A stretch of DNA of 34,613 bases from Polaromonas sp. UBA5171 (GCA_002413395.1 DHWX01000070.1:1458-36070); one strand, 5' to 3'; positions 1 to 9,265 are shown, counted from the first letter of the stretch. The notes: generated by a model from the sequence alone, not told the origin. Numbers and translations are program-made.

Positions 1-1
1 G

Positions 2-310
2 CACCAACTGGCGCCCGTGATCTCCCCGAAGAAGACCTGGGAAGGACTCCGCGGCTCGGTGGTCCTGGGACTCGCCATGGGCTGGGTGACGGTCCACCTG
101 CTCCTCGGAGCGCCGCTCTGGGCGGCCCTCGTGTTCGGCCTCACCGTGGTCTTTGTCGGTACGGTCGGTGACCTCGTCGAGTCCCTCATCAAGCGCGACC
201 TCGGGATCAAGGACATGAGCGGCTTCCTGCCTGGTCACGGCGGCGTGCTCGACCGGGTTGATGCATTGCTCCCCATTTTGCCGCTGGCAATGCTGCTGGC
301 TACTTTTTAG
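2..310 (+). CDS. cdsA: Phosphatidate cytidylyltransferase, C-terminal part
   Basis: CdsA makes CDP-diacylglycerol from phosphatidate and CTP at the inner membrane, the branch point for phospholipids. Only the C-terminal ~102 residues are in the window; the gene continues beyond the left edge, so the internal ATG at 17 is not taken as the start. The full CDP-alcohol cytidylyltransferase signature is visible (S-x-I-K-R-x4-K-D-x-S-x2-L-P-x-H-G-G-V-x-D-R-V-D), preceded by ISPKKTWEG and hydrophobic segments. It sits 9 bp before dxr, the usual order in this group. Odd point: up to about base 255 the codons are rich in CTC/GTC/ACC and the motif reads KRDLGIKDMS, which is actinobacterial in style; proteobacterial CdsA usually has KDSG or KDSS. 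The last ~50 bases look native to the rest of the window. Confidence 0.88.
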   Translation, partial: HQLAPVISPKKTWEGLRGSVVLGLAMGWVTVHLLLGAPLWAALVFGLTVVFVGTVGDLVESLIKRDLGIKDMSGFLPGHGGVLDRVDALLPILPLAMLLATF

Positions 311-319
311 GGTTCTTGC

Positions 320-1507
320 ATGTCCTTCAAGAAGCAGTTCGTGACGGTTTTGGGCTCTACCGGGTCGGTTGGCGCGAATACGCTCGACGTGATTTCTCGT
401 CATCCTGAGCGCTTTGACGTGTTCGCGCTCAGTGCCGCGACCCAGACCGACCTGATGCTGGCGCAGTGCATGCAGTTCAAGCCACGGTATGCCGTGATGG
501 TCAGCGAGCCGCATGCTCGACTTCTGGCTCAAAAAGTCAAGGAAAATGCGCTTCCCGTCCAGGTACTATGGGCAGCAGATGCGCTTGAAATGATCGCTTC
601 CCATGAGCTTGTGGATACCGTGATGGCGGCTATCGTGGGTGCGGCGGGCCTGACGGCCTGCATGGCAGCGGCCAGAGCGGGCAAGCGTCTGTTGCTGGCC
701 AACAAGGAAGCGCTGGTGGTGGGGGGGAGCGTGTTCATGCAGGCGGTGCGCGCGGGCGGTGCGCAACTGCTGCCAATCGACAGTGAGCACTCGGCCATTT
801 TCCAGTCCTTGCCGGAGGATTCAGCCACATGGCCGCAGCGCGTTGAAAAGATCATCCTGACTGCGTCAGGTGGGCCGTTTCGGACCCGGGAGCCGGGCAG
901 CCTGAGGCATGTGACACCCGACGAAGCCTGCGCGCATCCCAATTGGTCCATGGGCCGCAAGATTTCAGTTGATTCAGCGACCATGATGAACAAGGCACTG
1001 GAGGTAATCGAAGCCAAGTACCTGTTTGGCTTGACGCCGCAGCAAATCGAAGTGGTGATTCATCCGCAAAGCATCATCCATTCGATGGTGCAGTACCTTG
1101 ATGCATCGGTGGTGGCGCAGTTGGGCACGCCCGACATGCGGGTGCCTATTGCCTACGGCCTAGCCTGGCCGGACCGGGTGACATCGGGTGCCAGTGCACT
1201 CGATTTCAGATCATTGGCCAACCTGACTTTTGAGACGCCTGATGATGCGCGGTTTCCAGGACTGCCGATGGCATGGGACGCGCTCAATGGGCCAGCAGGC
1301 AGCCCGGCGGTGCTTAATGCGGCCAATGAGGTAGCGGTGGCCGCATTTCTCGACAAGCGAATCAGGTTTGACCAGATTTACCATGTCAATCATGCAACTT
1401 TGGACGCAGTGACGGTCTCTGACGCAGGCGACATTGGCGGATTGCTTGCGCTGGATGCGCGGGCACGCCTGGTCGCCGGTCAAATTGCTAAACGTCTGGA
1501 GACCTGA
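320..1507 (+). CDS. dxr: 1-deoxy-D-xylulose 5-phosphate reductoisomerase
   Basis: Dxr converts 1-deoxy-D-xylulose 5-phosphate to 2-C-methyl-D-erythritol 4-phosphate with NADPH, the committed step of the MEP isoprenoid pathway, in the cytoplasm. The 395-residue protein matches family length (about 390-400). The NADPH loop GSTGSVG is at residues 12-18. LLANKEALV, the metal and substrate residues in IDSEHSAIFQ, TASGGPFR, and the flexible-loop/active-site block HPNWSMGRKISVDSATMMNK are all present. The ATG start gives the NADPH motif its normal N-terminal position. The stop at 1507 is followed after one base by the rseP ATG. A run of seven G at 721-727 lies in frame and does not break the gene. 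Confidence 0.98.
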   Translation: MSFKKQFVTVLGSTGSVGANTLDVISRHPERFDVFALSAATQTDLMLAQCMQFKPRYAVMVSEPHARLLAQKVKENALPVQVLWAADALEMIASHELVDTVMAAIVGAAGLTACMAAARAGKRLLLANKEALVVGGSVFMQAVRAGGAQLLPIDSEHSAIFQSLPEDSATWPQRVEKIILTASGGPFRTREPGSLRHVTPDEACAHPNWSMGRKISVDSATMMNKALEVIEAKYLFGLTPQQIEVVIHPQSIIHSMVQYLDASVVAQLGTPDMRVPIAYGLAWPDRVTSGASALDFRSLANLTFETPDDARFPGLPMAWDALNGPAGSPAVLNAANEVAVAAFLDKRIRFDQIYHVNHATLDAVTVSDAGDIGGLLALDARARLVAGQIAKRLET

Positions 1508-1508
1508 C

Positions 1509-2897
1509 ATGCTGACACTGCCTGCTTTTGTTGTTGCACTGGCGCTCCTGATCACGGTGCATGAGTATGGACATTACCGGGTGGCCGTGGCCTGCGGCAT
1601 CAAGGTGCTGAAGTTCTCCATCGGGTTTGGCAAGCCGATCTTTACTTGGCGGCTCAAGAACAAACCCACGGAGTTTTCCATCGGCATGCTGCCGCTTGGC
1701 GGTTACGTCAGGATGCTCGACGAGCGCGAGGCACCGGTCGATCTGGCCGAGCGTCATCTGGCCTTTAACACCCAACGTCTGAAGTCTCGTGTGGCGGTTG
1801 TGGCAGCCGGTCCGGTGGCCAATCTGCTTTTGGCTGTGCTGCTCTATGCTGTTGTCAACTGGAGCGGCTTGCAGGAGCCCAAGGCAGTTCTGGCCAGTCC
1901 GGTGGCGGGATCTCTGGCCGAGCGAGCAGGTTTGCGCGGCCACGAAACCGTTTTGAAGGCAGCTTTTGCGGGCGAAGACCCGCAACCTGTGCGTTCTTTC
2001 GAGGATCTTCGCTGGCGGCTCACGCAAGGCGCGCTCGATGGTCGCGATCTGACCCTGGTGCTGGCTGGCGACTCCGAAGGTTCTGCAGGGGAGGTGCTGC
2101 TGCCGCTAAGCCAGTTGGGTTCATCTGAAGCCGACGCTCAGCTTTTCAGAAAAATCGGTATTCTCGGACCCTGGACCCCGCCTGTGATGGGCGAGGTCAT
2201 GGCGGGCGGTGCGGCCGAGCGATCCGGCTTGCGGGCAGGCGACGTGATACAGCGCGTGAATGATACCGCCATTGTGGACGGGCAGCAGTTGCGCGAAATG
2301 ATTCGGGCTTCGGCGGCCATCGACGCAGGGTCTTCCAGCGGGAGGCGAACCATTCCTCTGCCGCAGCGCTGGCAAATCCGGCGCGCTGGCGAATCGCTGG
2401 AGCTACAGGTCACGCCCCAACTCAAGCAGGAGGGTGCGGTTGCGGTGCCACGAATCGGTGCCTACGTGGGCGCGCGGCCAGAATTCGTCATGGTGCGTTA
2501 TGGGCCATTGGAGGGCTTGTGGCAAGGCGCTGTTCATACTTCGGAGGTCTCGCTTCTGACGATCAAGATGATCGGGAGAATGGTGATTGGAGAAGCTTCG
2601 GTTAAAAATCTGAGCGGCCCGCTCACCATCGCGGAATATGCCGGAAAATCGGCCAGCCTGGGATGGACGGCCTATCTGTTGTTTCTGGCCCTGATCAGCG
2701 TCAGCCTGGGCGTGTTGAATTTACTTCCGCTGCCGGTTCTCGATGGTGGGCACCTGATGTATTATCTTTGGGAGTGGATCACCGGCCGGAGCGTTTCCGA
2801 CGCCTGGATGGACCGGTTGCAGCGCGGTGGTGTTGCGATCCTGCTGGGCATGATGTGTATTGCCCTGTTTAATGATGTCACCCGGCTTTTGGGCTAA
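1509..2897 (+). CDS. rseP: Site-2 zinc metalloprotease RseP
   Basis: RseP is an inner-membrane intramembrane protease that cuts anti-sigma factor RseA and remnant signal peptides, activating the envelope stress response. From the ATG at 1509 it has 462 residues, close to the ~450 of the family. The zinc motif HEYGH lies at residues 18-22 in the first membrane helix. Two PDZ-type segments follow in the middle, and the third zinc ligand motif LDGG is near residue 411 within NLLPLPVLDGGH. The reading frame is open further upstream into dxr, but the start at 1509, one base after the dxr stop, puts HExxH where family members have it. The bamA neighbour downstream fits a role in outer-membrane protein stress control. 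Confidence 0.97.
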   Translation: MLTLPAFVVALALLITVHEYGHYRVAVACGIKVLKFSIGFGKPIFTWRLKNKPTEFSIGMLPLGGYVRMLDEREAPVDLAERHLAFNTQRLKSRVAVVAAGPVANLLLAVLLYAVVNWSGLQEPKAVLASPVAGSLAERAGLRGHETVLKAAFAGEDPQPVRSFEDLRWRLTQGALDGRDLTLVLAGDSEGSAGEVLLPLSQLGSSEADAQLFRKIGILGPWTPPVMGEVMAGGAAERSGLRAGDVIQRVNDTAIVDGQQLREMIRASAAIDAGSSSGRRTIPLPQRWQIRRAGESLELQVTPQLKQEGAVAVPRIGAYVGARPEFVMVRYGPLEGLWQGAVHTSEVSLLTIKMIGRMVIGEASVKNLSGPLTIAEYAGKSASLGWTAYLLFLALISVSLGVLNLLPLPVLDGGHLMYYLWEWITGRSVSDAWMDRLQRGGVAILLGMMCIALFNDVTRLLG

Positions 2898-2910
2898 TTT
2901 CCTACATTTC

Positions 2911-5217
2911 ATGCAGAAACAATTCATTCGATTCAAAGCTCGTGCGGTCTGTGCCATGGCTGCCGGTTTGTTGGTAGCTCATAGCGCCTGGGCCGTTGAT
3001 CCCTTCACGGTTCGTGACATTCGGGTTGAGGGTTTGCAACGCGTCGAGCCCGGAACCATTTTTGCGTCGCTTCCCTTTCGCGTTGGCGAAACCTATAACG
3101 ACGACAAGGGATCGACGGCGATTCGTGCCCTCTTCGGACTGGGTTTGTTCAAGGATGTGCGGCTTGAAGTCAACGGTGACGTTCTGGTCGTCATTGTTGA
3201 AGAGCGTCCCACGGTGGCCGATGTGAACTTTGTGGGGACCAAGGAGTTTGACAATGATGTGCTGAAAAAGGCGCTTGGCGAGGCGGGCATCGCGGAAGGC
3301 CAGCCTTTTGACAAGGCGCTCGCCGATAAGGCCGAGCAGGAGCTCAAGCGCCAGTACATCAACAAGAGCCTGTACGGCGCCGAGGTGATCACCACCGTCA
3401 CGCCGATTGAGCGCAATCGTGTCAATTTGACATTCAACGTCGTCGAGGGCGATGTCGCAAAAATCAAGGAAATTCACATCACAGGCAACCATGCGTTCAA
3501 GGAATCGACGCTGCTGGGCCTGTTTGACCTCGACACGGGCGGGTGGCTCAGCTGGTATACCAAGTCAGACCGCTATTCGCGTAGCAAACTCAATGCGGAC
3601 ATCGAGACGCTGCGCTCCTATTACCTGTCGCGCGGCTATCTCGAGTTCAAGATAGATTCAACCCAGGTCGCGATTTCTCCCGACAAGCAGAGCATTGCGA
3701 TTACGCTCAATATTTCCGAGGGTGAACGTTTCGTGGTATCGGGTGTCAAGCTTGAAGGCAACTATCTGGGCAAGGAAGATGAGTTCAAATCCTTGGTGAC
3801 CATCAAACCCGGAGAGCCCTACAGCGGTGATGAGGTTGCCAAAACAACCAAGGCCCTTTCAGACTATTTTGGGACCTTCGGATTTGCCTTTGCCAAAGTG
3901 GAGGCCGTACCTGAAATTGACCGGGTCAACAACCGGGTGGCTTTTGTATTGCGGGCGGAACCTTCGCGACGGGCCTATGTACGGCGCATCAACGTGGCCG
4001 GTAACACCCGTACGCGCGACGAGGTCGTGCGCCGGGAGTTCCGTCAGTTGGAGTCTTCGTGGTACGACGGTGACAAAATTCGTCTTTCACGAGATCGCGT
4101 TGACCGTTTGGGTTTTTTCACCGATGTGAGTGTCGATACCCAGGAAGTGGCCGGTACGGCGGACCAGGTTGATCTGACCGTGACCGTGGTTGAGAAACCA
4201 ACGGGCATGCTGCAATTGGGTGCCGGATTCTCCACGGCTGATCACCTGTCCCTGTCGGCGGGCATCAAGCAGGACAACATATTTGGCTCAGGCAACTCCC
4301 TGGGCATTGAGGTCAATACCAGCAAATCAAATCGTCAGCTTGTATTAAGCACGGTTGACCCTTATTTCACGGCTGATGGCATTTCCAGATCCATTGATGT
4401 GTATGACCGAACGACTCTTCCCCTGCTCGGCCAGGGTGGTGACTACACGCTGAATACGAAGGGTGCGACGATTCGTTTCGGCGTCCCCTTTACCGAGACC
4501 GACACAGTTTTTTTTGGTGGTGGTTTCGAGGCCCTCAAGATTATTACCGGGACCCTCCCTCTTCCCGTAACCTATCAGGCGTACGCCGATCAGTTTGGTG
4601 CCAAGACCAATTCTTTTCCCCTGAGTGTTGGCTGGACGCGTGACAACCGCGACAGTGCATTGGTGCCAACGACAGGGCGGTTTCAGCGCGTTTTCACTGA
4701 CTGGAGTCCAGCCGGTGATATCAGGTACGTGCGAGCGAGCTATCAGATGCAGCAATACATTCCCCTTAACAAGAAGTTCACCATTGCGCTGAACGGTGAA
4801 TTGGGCTGGGGCAAGGGTCTTAACGGGCAACCATATCCGCTCTTTAAAAACTTTTATTCCGGGGGCTTGGGCTCGGTTCGCGGTTATGCGCAGGGTTCCC
4901 TGGGACCGCGTGACACTGCGGATCCGACCATCTCGCTTGGTGGGCCCAAGAAGGTGACACTTAACGCGGAGATCATTGCGCCATTCCCGGGCGCGGGCAA
5001 TGATCGTACTTTGCGAATTTTCGGTTTTGTGGATATGGGTAATGTGTTTGGCGAAAATGACCCCTATAGCTTTAGTGCGATGAGGGCATCCACGGGTTTG
5101 GGTGTCAGCTGGATATCTCCTATTGGCCCTTTGCGCATCTCCCTCGCCCAGCCGCTGCGCAAGAAGCCAGAAGATAGAATAGAGCGGTTTCAATTCCAAA
5201 TTGGTACATCTTTCTAA
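2911..5217 (+). CDS. bamA: Outer membrane protein assembly factor BamA
   Basis: BamA is the Omp85 core of the BAM complex that folds beta-barrel proteins into the outer membrane. The 768-residue protein opens with a signal peptide ending near AHSAWA, followed by VDPFTVRDIRVEGLQR, the start of POTRA 1. Five POTRA repeats fill roughly residues 25-425 and the barrel follows. The L6 loop motif VRGY is present (GLGSVRGYAQGS). The last residue is Phe (FQIGTSF), the classic beta-signal. The ATG at 2911 is chosen over an in-frame upstream ATG at 2860, which lies inside rseP, because 2911 begins the signal peptide directly. The TAA stop overlaps the skp ATG by one base (TAATG). Confidence 0.97.
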   Translation: MQKQFIRFKARAVCAMAAGLLVAHSAWAVDPFTVRDIRVEGLQRVEPGTIFASLPFRVGETYNDDKGSTAIRALFGLGLFKDVRLEVNGDVLVVIVEERPTVADVNFVGTKEFDNDVLKKALGEAGIAEGQPFDKALADKAEQELKRQYINKSLYGAEVITTVTPIERNRVNLTFNVVEGDVAKIKEIHITGNHAFKESTLLGLFDLDTGGWLSWYTKSDRYSRSKLNADIETLRSYYLSRGYLEFKIDSTQVAISPDKQSIAITLNISEGERFVVSGVKLEGNYLGKEDEFKSLVTIKPGEPYSGDEVAKTTKALSDYFGTFGFAFAKVEAVPEIDRVNNRVAFVLRAEPSRRAYVRRINVAGNTRTRDEVVRREFRQLESSWYDGDKIRLSRDRVDRLGFFTDVSVDTQEVAGTADQVDLTVTVVEKPTGMLQLGAGFSTADHLSLSAGIKQDNIFGSGNSLGIEVNTSKSNRQLVLSTVDPYFTADGISRSIDVYDRTTLPLLGQGGDYTLNTKGATIRFGVPFTETDTVFFGGGFEALKIITGTLPLPVTYQAYADQFGAKTNSFPLSVGWTRDNRDSALVPTTGRFQRVFTDWSPAGDIRYVRASYQMQQYIPLNKKFTIALNGELGWGKGLNGQPYPLFKNFYSGGLGSVRGYAQGSLGPRDTADPTISLGGPKKVTLNAEIIAPFPGAGNDRTLRIFGFVDMGNVFGENDPYSFSAMRASTGLGVSWISPIGPLRISLAQPLRKKPEDRIERFQFQIGTSF

Positions 5218-5723
5218 TGAAGCATTTTTCAAATAAATTTTTTCTCGGCCTGATCATTGCACTGGCGGGGTTTTCCGTCAGTGCGCAGGAGTTCAAAGTT
5301 GGCGTTGTTAATCTGGATCGGATTTTCCGCGAGGCTAATTCAGCCAAGGTTGCGCAGACCAAGCTGGAGCAGGAATTCAGCAAGCGTGACAAAGAACTGG
5401 GTGATCTCGCCGCTCAGCTAAAAACGCTCTCTGACACATTCGAGCGCGAAGCTCCCACGCTTTCGGAAAGCCAGCGCAGCGCGCGCCAGAAACAACTGGT
5501 GGACCAAGACCGGGAGTTTCAGCGCAAGCGCCGCGCCTTTCAGGAAGACCTGAGCGCCCGCAAGAATGAAGAGCTGCAGAAAGTGATTGAGCGGGCCAAT
5601 AAGATCATCAAGACCTTGGCTGAAACCGAGAAATACGATCTGATCCTTCAGGATTCAGTCTATGTGAATCCCAAGCATGACATCACCGACAAGGTGATCA
5701 AGGCGCTGGACGCTGCCCGCTGA
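5217..5723 (+). CDS. skp: Periplasmic chaperone Skp/OmpH
   Basis: Skp is a trimeric periplasmic holdase that carries unfolded outer-membrane proteins to BamA. The 168-residue product has a signal peptide (basic MKHFSNK, hydrophobic core, cleavage after SVSAQ or before it), then VGVVNLDRIF, typical of OmpH family N-termini. A long charged coiled-coil segment (about residues 45-130), rich in K, R, E and Q, forms the tentacles. The C-terminal part with YDLILQDSVYVNPKHDIT completes the body domain. The start overlaps the bamA stop by one base, so the two are probably translationally coupled, which fits their shared job. Confidence 0.95.
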   Translation: MKHFSNKFFLGLIIALAGFSVSAQEFKVGVVNLDRIFREANSAKVAQTKLEQEFSKRDKELGDLAAQLKTLSDTFEREAPTLSESQRSARQKQLVDQDREFQRKRRAFQEDLSARKNEELQKVIERANKIIKTLAETEKYDLILQDSVYVNPKHDITDKVIKALDAAR

Positions 5724-5767
5724 TTGCGGGTGGGCCACGCGCATTGGCGTAAAAAGGCAGGCGCTGT

Positions 5768-6823
5768 GTGACGCTTCGTCTTTCAGATGTTGTCAGGCTT
5801 CTGGCTGGTGCCGTGGATGTCGAGCTGCATGGCAATCCGGATCTGCTGATAGAGCGGCTGTCTCCCCTGGATGCTGCCGGACCGCATGACCTGAGTTTCC
5901 TCAGCCAACCGAAGTATCTTGGCAAGCTTGCGCAGTGTGTTGCGGCCTGTGTGGTGGTTGCGCCTGATGCCCGCGAGATTGCCATGCGCCGCGGCGCGTG
6001 CATTGTGACAGACGATCCCTATCACTGCTTTGCACTGATTACGCAACTCTGGAAACGGCATCATTTTCCGGAGTTGGCGCCGCACATTCATCCCAGTGCC
6101 GATATTGACCCCAGTGCCACGCTGGCAGCGGGTGTTTCTGTTGGCGCGTTTGCCTGCATTGCCGCAGGTGCGGTGATTGGCGAGGGCGCGCGCATTGCGG
6201 AGCATTGCGTGGTTGGAAAGCAGGCGGTGATTGGCGCCAACAGCCGCCTGTCAGCGCGCGTGACCGTGGCAGATGGCTGCCGAGTGGGCGAGCGCTGCAT
6301 CATTCATCCGGGTGCGGTGATTGGCGCTGACGGCTTCGGCTTTGCGCCGCATGCTGGTCGATGGGTCAAGATTGAGCAGCTTGGTGCGGTGCAGATCGGC
6401 AATGATGTTGAAATCGGGGCGAACACCTGTATCGACCGTGGTGCATTGCAAGATACCGTGCTGGAAGACGGTGTCAAGCTTGACAATCTGGTGCAGATTG
6501 CCCACAACGTGCGAATCGGCCAGCACACCGCTATGGCCGGTTGTTCCGCCGTTGCGGGCAGTGCGACGATTGGGGCGCATTGCACGATAGGAGGCGCAGG
6601 TAATGTGCTGGGCCATCTGACCCTGGCCGATCATGTACATGTTTCGGCGACATCGCTCGTCACGCGATCCATTTTGAAGCCCGGGCACTACACCGGTTTT
6701 TTCCCCATCGACGACAATGCCACGTGGGAAAAAAATGCTGCTTCACTCAAACAGCTTTACGTGCTGCGTCAAAGACTTAAACAGGCTGAAAAAACGCTCG
6801 CGCGCGGACAAAACAAACCATGA
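5768..6823 (+). CDS. lpxD: UDP-3-O-(3-hydroxyacyl)glucosamine N-acyltransferase
   Basis: LpxD adds the second 3-hydroxyacyl chain from acyl-ACP to the glucosamine nitrogen, the third step of lipid A synthesis in the cytoplasm. The 351-residue length suits the family. An N-terminal uridine-binding domain (including HDLSFLSQPKYLG) is followed by a long run of left-handed beta-helix hexapeptide repeats. The catalytic His is in VQIAHNVRIG and the IDRGALQDT and IGANTCIDRG motifs are conserved. The start is GTG at 5768, with an AAAAAGGCAGG-like purine run upstream; no ATG gives the full domain. The stop overlaps the fabZ start as ATGA. Confidence 0.96.
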   Translation: MTLRLSDVVRLLAGAVDVELHGNPDLLIERLSPLDAAGPHDLSFLSQPKYLGKLAQCVAACVVVAPDAREIAMRRGACIVTDDPYHCFALITQLWKRHHFPELAPHIHPSADIDPSATLAAGVSVGAFACIAAGAVIGEGARIAEHCVVGKQAVIGANSRLSARVTVADGCRVGERCIIHPGAVIGADGFGFAPHAGRWVKIEQLGAVQIGNDVEIGANTCIDRGALQDTVLEDGVKLDNLVQIAHNVRIGQHTAMAGCSAVAGSATIGAHCTIGGAGNVLGHLTLADHVHVSATSLVTRSILKPGHYTGFFPIDDNATWEKNAASLKQLYVLRQRLKQAEKTLARGQNKP

Positions 6824-7266
6824 TGGATATTCACCAGATTCTCAAGCAGTTGCCGCACCGCTATCCATTTGTGATGGTTGATCGGGTGCTGGAACTTGAA
6901 AAGGGAGCAAGAATCAAGGCGCTCAAGAACGTCACGATCAATGAGCCGTTTTTTATGGGCCATTTCCCCCGCCACCCGGTCATGCCGGGGGTGCTGATGC
7001 TTGAGGCCATGGCGCAAGCCGCAGCCTTGCTGGCTTTCGATACCATGGGCGTCACGACCGACGAGACCACGGTGTATTACTTTGCCGGAATTGATAGCGC
7101 CCGTTTCAAGCGCCCCGTCGAGCCTGGTGACCAGTTGATCATGGACGTCACGCTGATGCGAAGCAAGGGGGGAATTTTCAAGTTCAAGGGAGTGACACGT
7201 GTGGGTGAGAGCATCGCTTGTGAAGCCGAACTGATGTGCACCATGCGCACCATTGTTCCGGTGTGA
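6820..7266 (+). CDS. fabZ: 3-hydroxyacyl-[ACP] dehydratase FabZ
   Basis: FabZ dehydrates 3-hydroxyacyl-ACP to trans-2-enoyl-ACP in type II fatty acid synthesis and competes with LpxA/LpxD for the same acyl-ACP pool, which explains its place in the lpx cluster. The 148-residue hotdog-fold protein has LPHRYPFVMVDRV at the N-terminus, the catalytic His in MGHFPRHPVMPGVLMLE, and the catalytic Glu in LEAMAQAAALL. The start ATG overlaps the lpxD stop by 4 bases (ATGA). A second ATG directly follows the first, so the true initiator could be either one. Confidence 0.97.
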   Translation: MMDIHQILKQLPHRYPFVMVDRVLELEKGARIKALKNVTINEPFFMGHFPRHPVMPGVLMLEAMAQAAALLAFDTMGVTTDETTVYYFAGIDSARFKRPVEPGDQLIMDVTLMRSKGGIFKFKGVTRVGESIACEAELMCTMRTIVPV

Positions 7267-7273
7267 GGTTGTC

Positions 7274-8080
7274 ATGACGTCGCCAGCCGCTGCGGCAGGT
7301 ATTCACGCCATGGCCCTGGTTGACCCACTGGCCCAACTGGACAGCTCGGTCAGCGTGGGGCCATACACCATCATCGGTCCTGACGTCAGGGTGGGATCTG
7401 GCACGCGCATTGGTGCCCACTGCGTGATTGAAGGCCGCACCACCATAGGTCGTGACAACCGGATTTTCCAGTTCAACTCCCTGGGCGCGATTCCGCAAGA
7501 CAAAAAATATGCGGGTGAACCATGCGAGCTGGTCATTGGCGAGCGCAACACCATCCGCGAGTTCTGCACCTTCAATATTGGCTCACCAGGGGACAAGGGC
7601 GTGACGCGGGTGGGCGATGACAACTGGATCATGGCCTACACCCATGTCGCCCACGACTGCAGCATTGACAATCAAACCACGCTTGCAAACAACACCACGC
7701 TCGGCGGCCATGTGCATCTGGCCGATTGGGTGACCGTGGGCGGGCTCACGGGCATCCACCAGTTTGTCAAGGTGGGCGCGCATGCGATGATCGGCTTTGC
7801 CAGCGCGGTTGCGCAGGACGTTCCGCCGTTCATGCTGGTCGATGGCAACCCGCTTGCCGTGCGCGGCGTGAACAGCGTGGGCCTGCGTCGGCGCAAGTTC
7901 TCGGCAGTGCGCCTGGATTTGATCAAGCAGATGCACCGTCTGCTGTATCGCCAGGGTAAGACGCTGGAACAGGCGCGCCTGGACATTGCTGCTCTGGCAG
8001 CTCAGGCACCAGAGGCGGCTGAGGATATCGCGTTGATGAATGATTTTCTTGCCAACGCGACGCGCGGCATCGCGCGCTGA
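7274..8080 (+). CDS. lpxA: UDP-N-acetylglucosamine O-acyltransferase
   Basis: LpxA transfers a 3-hydroxyacyl chain from ACP to the 3-OH of UDP-GlcNAc, the first step of lipid A synthesis. The 268-residue product is near the ~262 usual for the family. Hexapeptide repeats form the left-handed beta helix. The catalytic His lies in AYTHVAHDCSID, and NTIREFCTFN and GGLTGIHQFVKVG are conserved. A C-terminal helical domain follows (RRRKFSAVRLDLIKQ). The frame is open to a TTG inside fabZ, but the ATG at 7274 with GAGG upstream sits 7 bases after the fabZ stop and gives the expected N-terminus. Confidence 0.97.
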   Translation: MTSPAAAAGIHAMALVDPLAQLDSSVSVGPYTIIGPDVRVGSGTRIGAHCVIEGRTTIGRDNRIFQFNSLGAIPQDKKYAGEPCELVIGERNTIREFCTFNIGSPGDKGVTRVGDDNWIMAYTHVAHDCSIDNQTTLANNTTLGGHVHLADWVTVGGLTGIHQFVKVGAHAMIGFASAVAQDVPPFMLVDGNPLAVRGVNSVGLRRRKFSAVRLDLIKQMHRLLYRQGKTLEQARLDIAALAAQAPEAAEDIALMNDFLANATRGIAR

Positions 8081-8086
8081 ACGCCT

Positions 8087-9265
8087 GTGGGTGTCAGGGT
8101 GACCACCGAAGGGCCAAGATTCGCGCTGGTTGCGGGTGAGTCCTCCGGCGATTTGCTGGCGAGCTTGCTGCTCGATGGATTGAAGGCGCGCTGGCCGACA
8201 TTGAGATGCGGTGGTATTGGTGGGCCGCAGATGATGAGCCGCGGCTTTGACGCCTGGTGGCCCAGCGACAAGCTGGCGGTGCGGGGCTATGTTGAGGTGC
8301 TTAGGCACTACCGTGAAATAGCGGGCATACGCGAGCAACTGAAAAACCGCTTGCTCAATGACAAGGGGCATCGGCCTGATATGTTCATTGGCGTGGATGC
8401 GCCTGATTTCAATCTTGACCTGGAGGCCTCGCTGAAGGTCGAAGGCATCAAGACCGTCCATTTTGTCAGCCCGTCGATCTGGGCCTGGCGGCCAGACCGT
8501 GTTGAAAAGATCCGGCGTAGCGTTGACCATGTGCTGTGCATTTTTCCGTTTGAGCCGGCCTTGCTGGCTGCCCATGGGATTGCAGCAACTTTCGTGGGGC
8601 ATCCGCTGGCCAGCGTGATTCCCATGCGGCCGGATCGATTGGCGGCTAGGCGCCAGCTCGGTTTGCATGGTGAAGATACGGTCATTGCCATTTTGCCGGG
8701 CAGCCGCAAGTCGGAGATCGAGTATCTGGCCAGCCGGTTTTTTCAGGCCACGGCCATAGTCAAACGGGCGCAACCGGCTATCCATTTCATAGTGCCGGCG
8801 GTTCCCTTGCTAAAAGACCGGATTGAGCAACTGGCCGAGGCAGTTGGCGTGCGGGCTGATTTGCGGATCATGCAAGGGCAGTCGCATACGGCGCTGGCCG
8901 CCTGTGATGTGGCGCTAATCGCCAGTGGCACCGCGACGCTGGAGGCTGCCTTATTCAAGCGTCCCATGGTGATTGCCTACAACATGAATTGGCTGTCATA
9001 TCAGATCATGCGGCGCAAAAAGCTGCAGACCTGGATTGGTCTGCCGAATATTTTGTGCAAGGGCTTTGTCGTACCTGAGTTGTTGCAGGATGCCGCGACG
9101 CCCGAGGCGCTGGCAGCCGCGCTGCTGCAATGGGTGGATGCAAAAACCGCTGCGCCTGACAAAATAACGGCAGTTGAGCAACGATTCACCACACTGCACG
9201 CAGAACTGCAGCGTGACACTTCACAATTGGCAAGTGATGCGATCCAGAAAATACTTGAAGCCTGA
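8087..9265 (+). CDS. lpxB: Lipid-A-disaccharide synthase
   Basis: LpxB is a peripheral-membrane GT-B glycosyltransferase that joins UDP-2,3-diacylglucosamine and lipid X into the lipid A disaccharide. The 392-residue protein begins at GTG, 6 bases after lpxA. Diagnostic blocks are FALVAGESSGD near the N-terminus, GIGGPQM, FVSPSIWAWRPDRVEKI, VGHPLA, ILPGSRKSEI, and the C-terminal nucleotide-binding region with SGTATLEAALFKRPMVIAY. The 3' end overlaps the chosen rnhB start by 29 bases. The start codon is the least certain point; nothing upstream in frame is better placed. Confidence 0.96.
   Translation: MGVRVTTEGPRFALVAGESSGDLLASLLLDGLKARWPTLRCGGIGGPQMMSRGFDAWWPSDKLAVRGYVEVLRHYREIAGIREQLKNRLLNDKGHRPDMFIGVDAPDFNLDLEASLKVEGIKTVHFVSPSIWAWRPDRVEKIRRSVDHVLCIFPFEPALLAAHGIAATFVGHPLASVIPMRPDRLAARRQLGLHGEDTVIAILPGSRKSEIEYLASRFFQATAIVKRAQPAIHFIVPAVPLLKDRIEQLAEAVGVRADLRIMQGQSHTALAACDVALIASGTATLEAALFKRPMVIAYNMNWLSYQIMRRKKLQTWIGLPNILCKGFVVPELLQDAATPEALAAALLQWVDAKTAAPDKITAVEQRFTTLHAELQRDTSQLASDAIQKILEA

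Noticed and set aside
529..1017. Long minus-strand open frame inside dxr
   Set aside because: It is the antisense of a well-conserved gene in high-GC sequence, where long shadow frames are expected; its protein has no recognisable features.
7583..8785. 400-codon minus-strand open frame across lpxA and lpxB
   Set aside because: Covers two intact essential genes on the other strand and has low-complexity His/Arg/Gln-rich composition typical of antisense frames.
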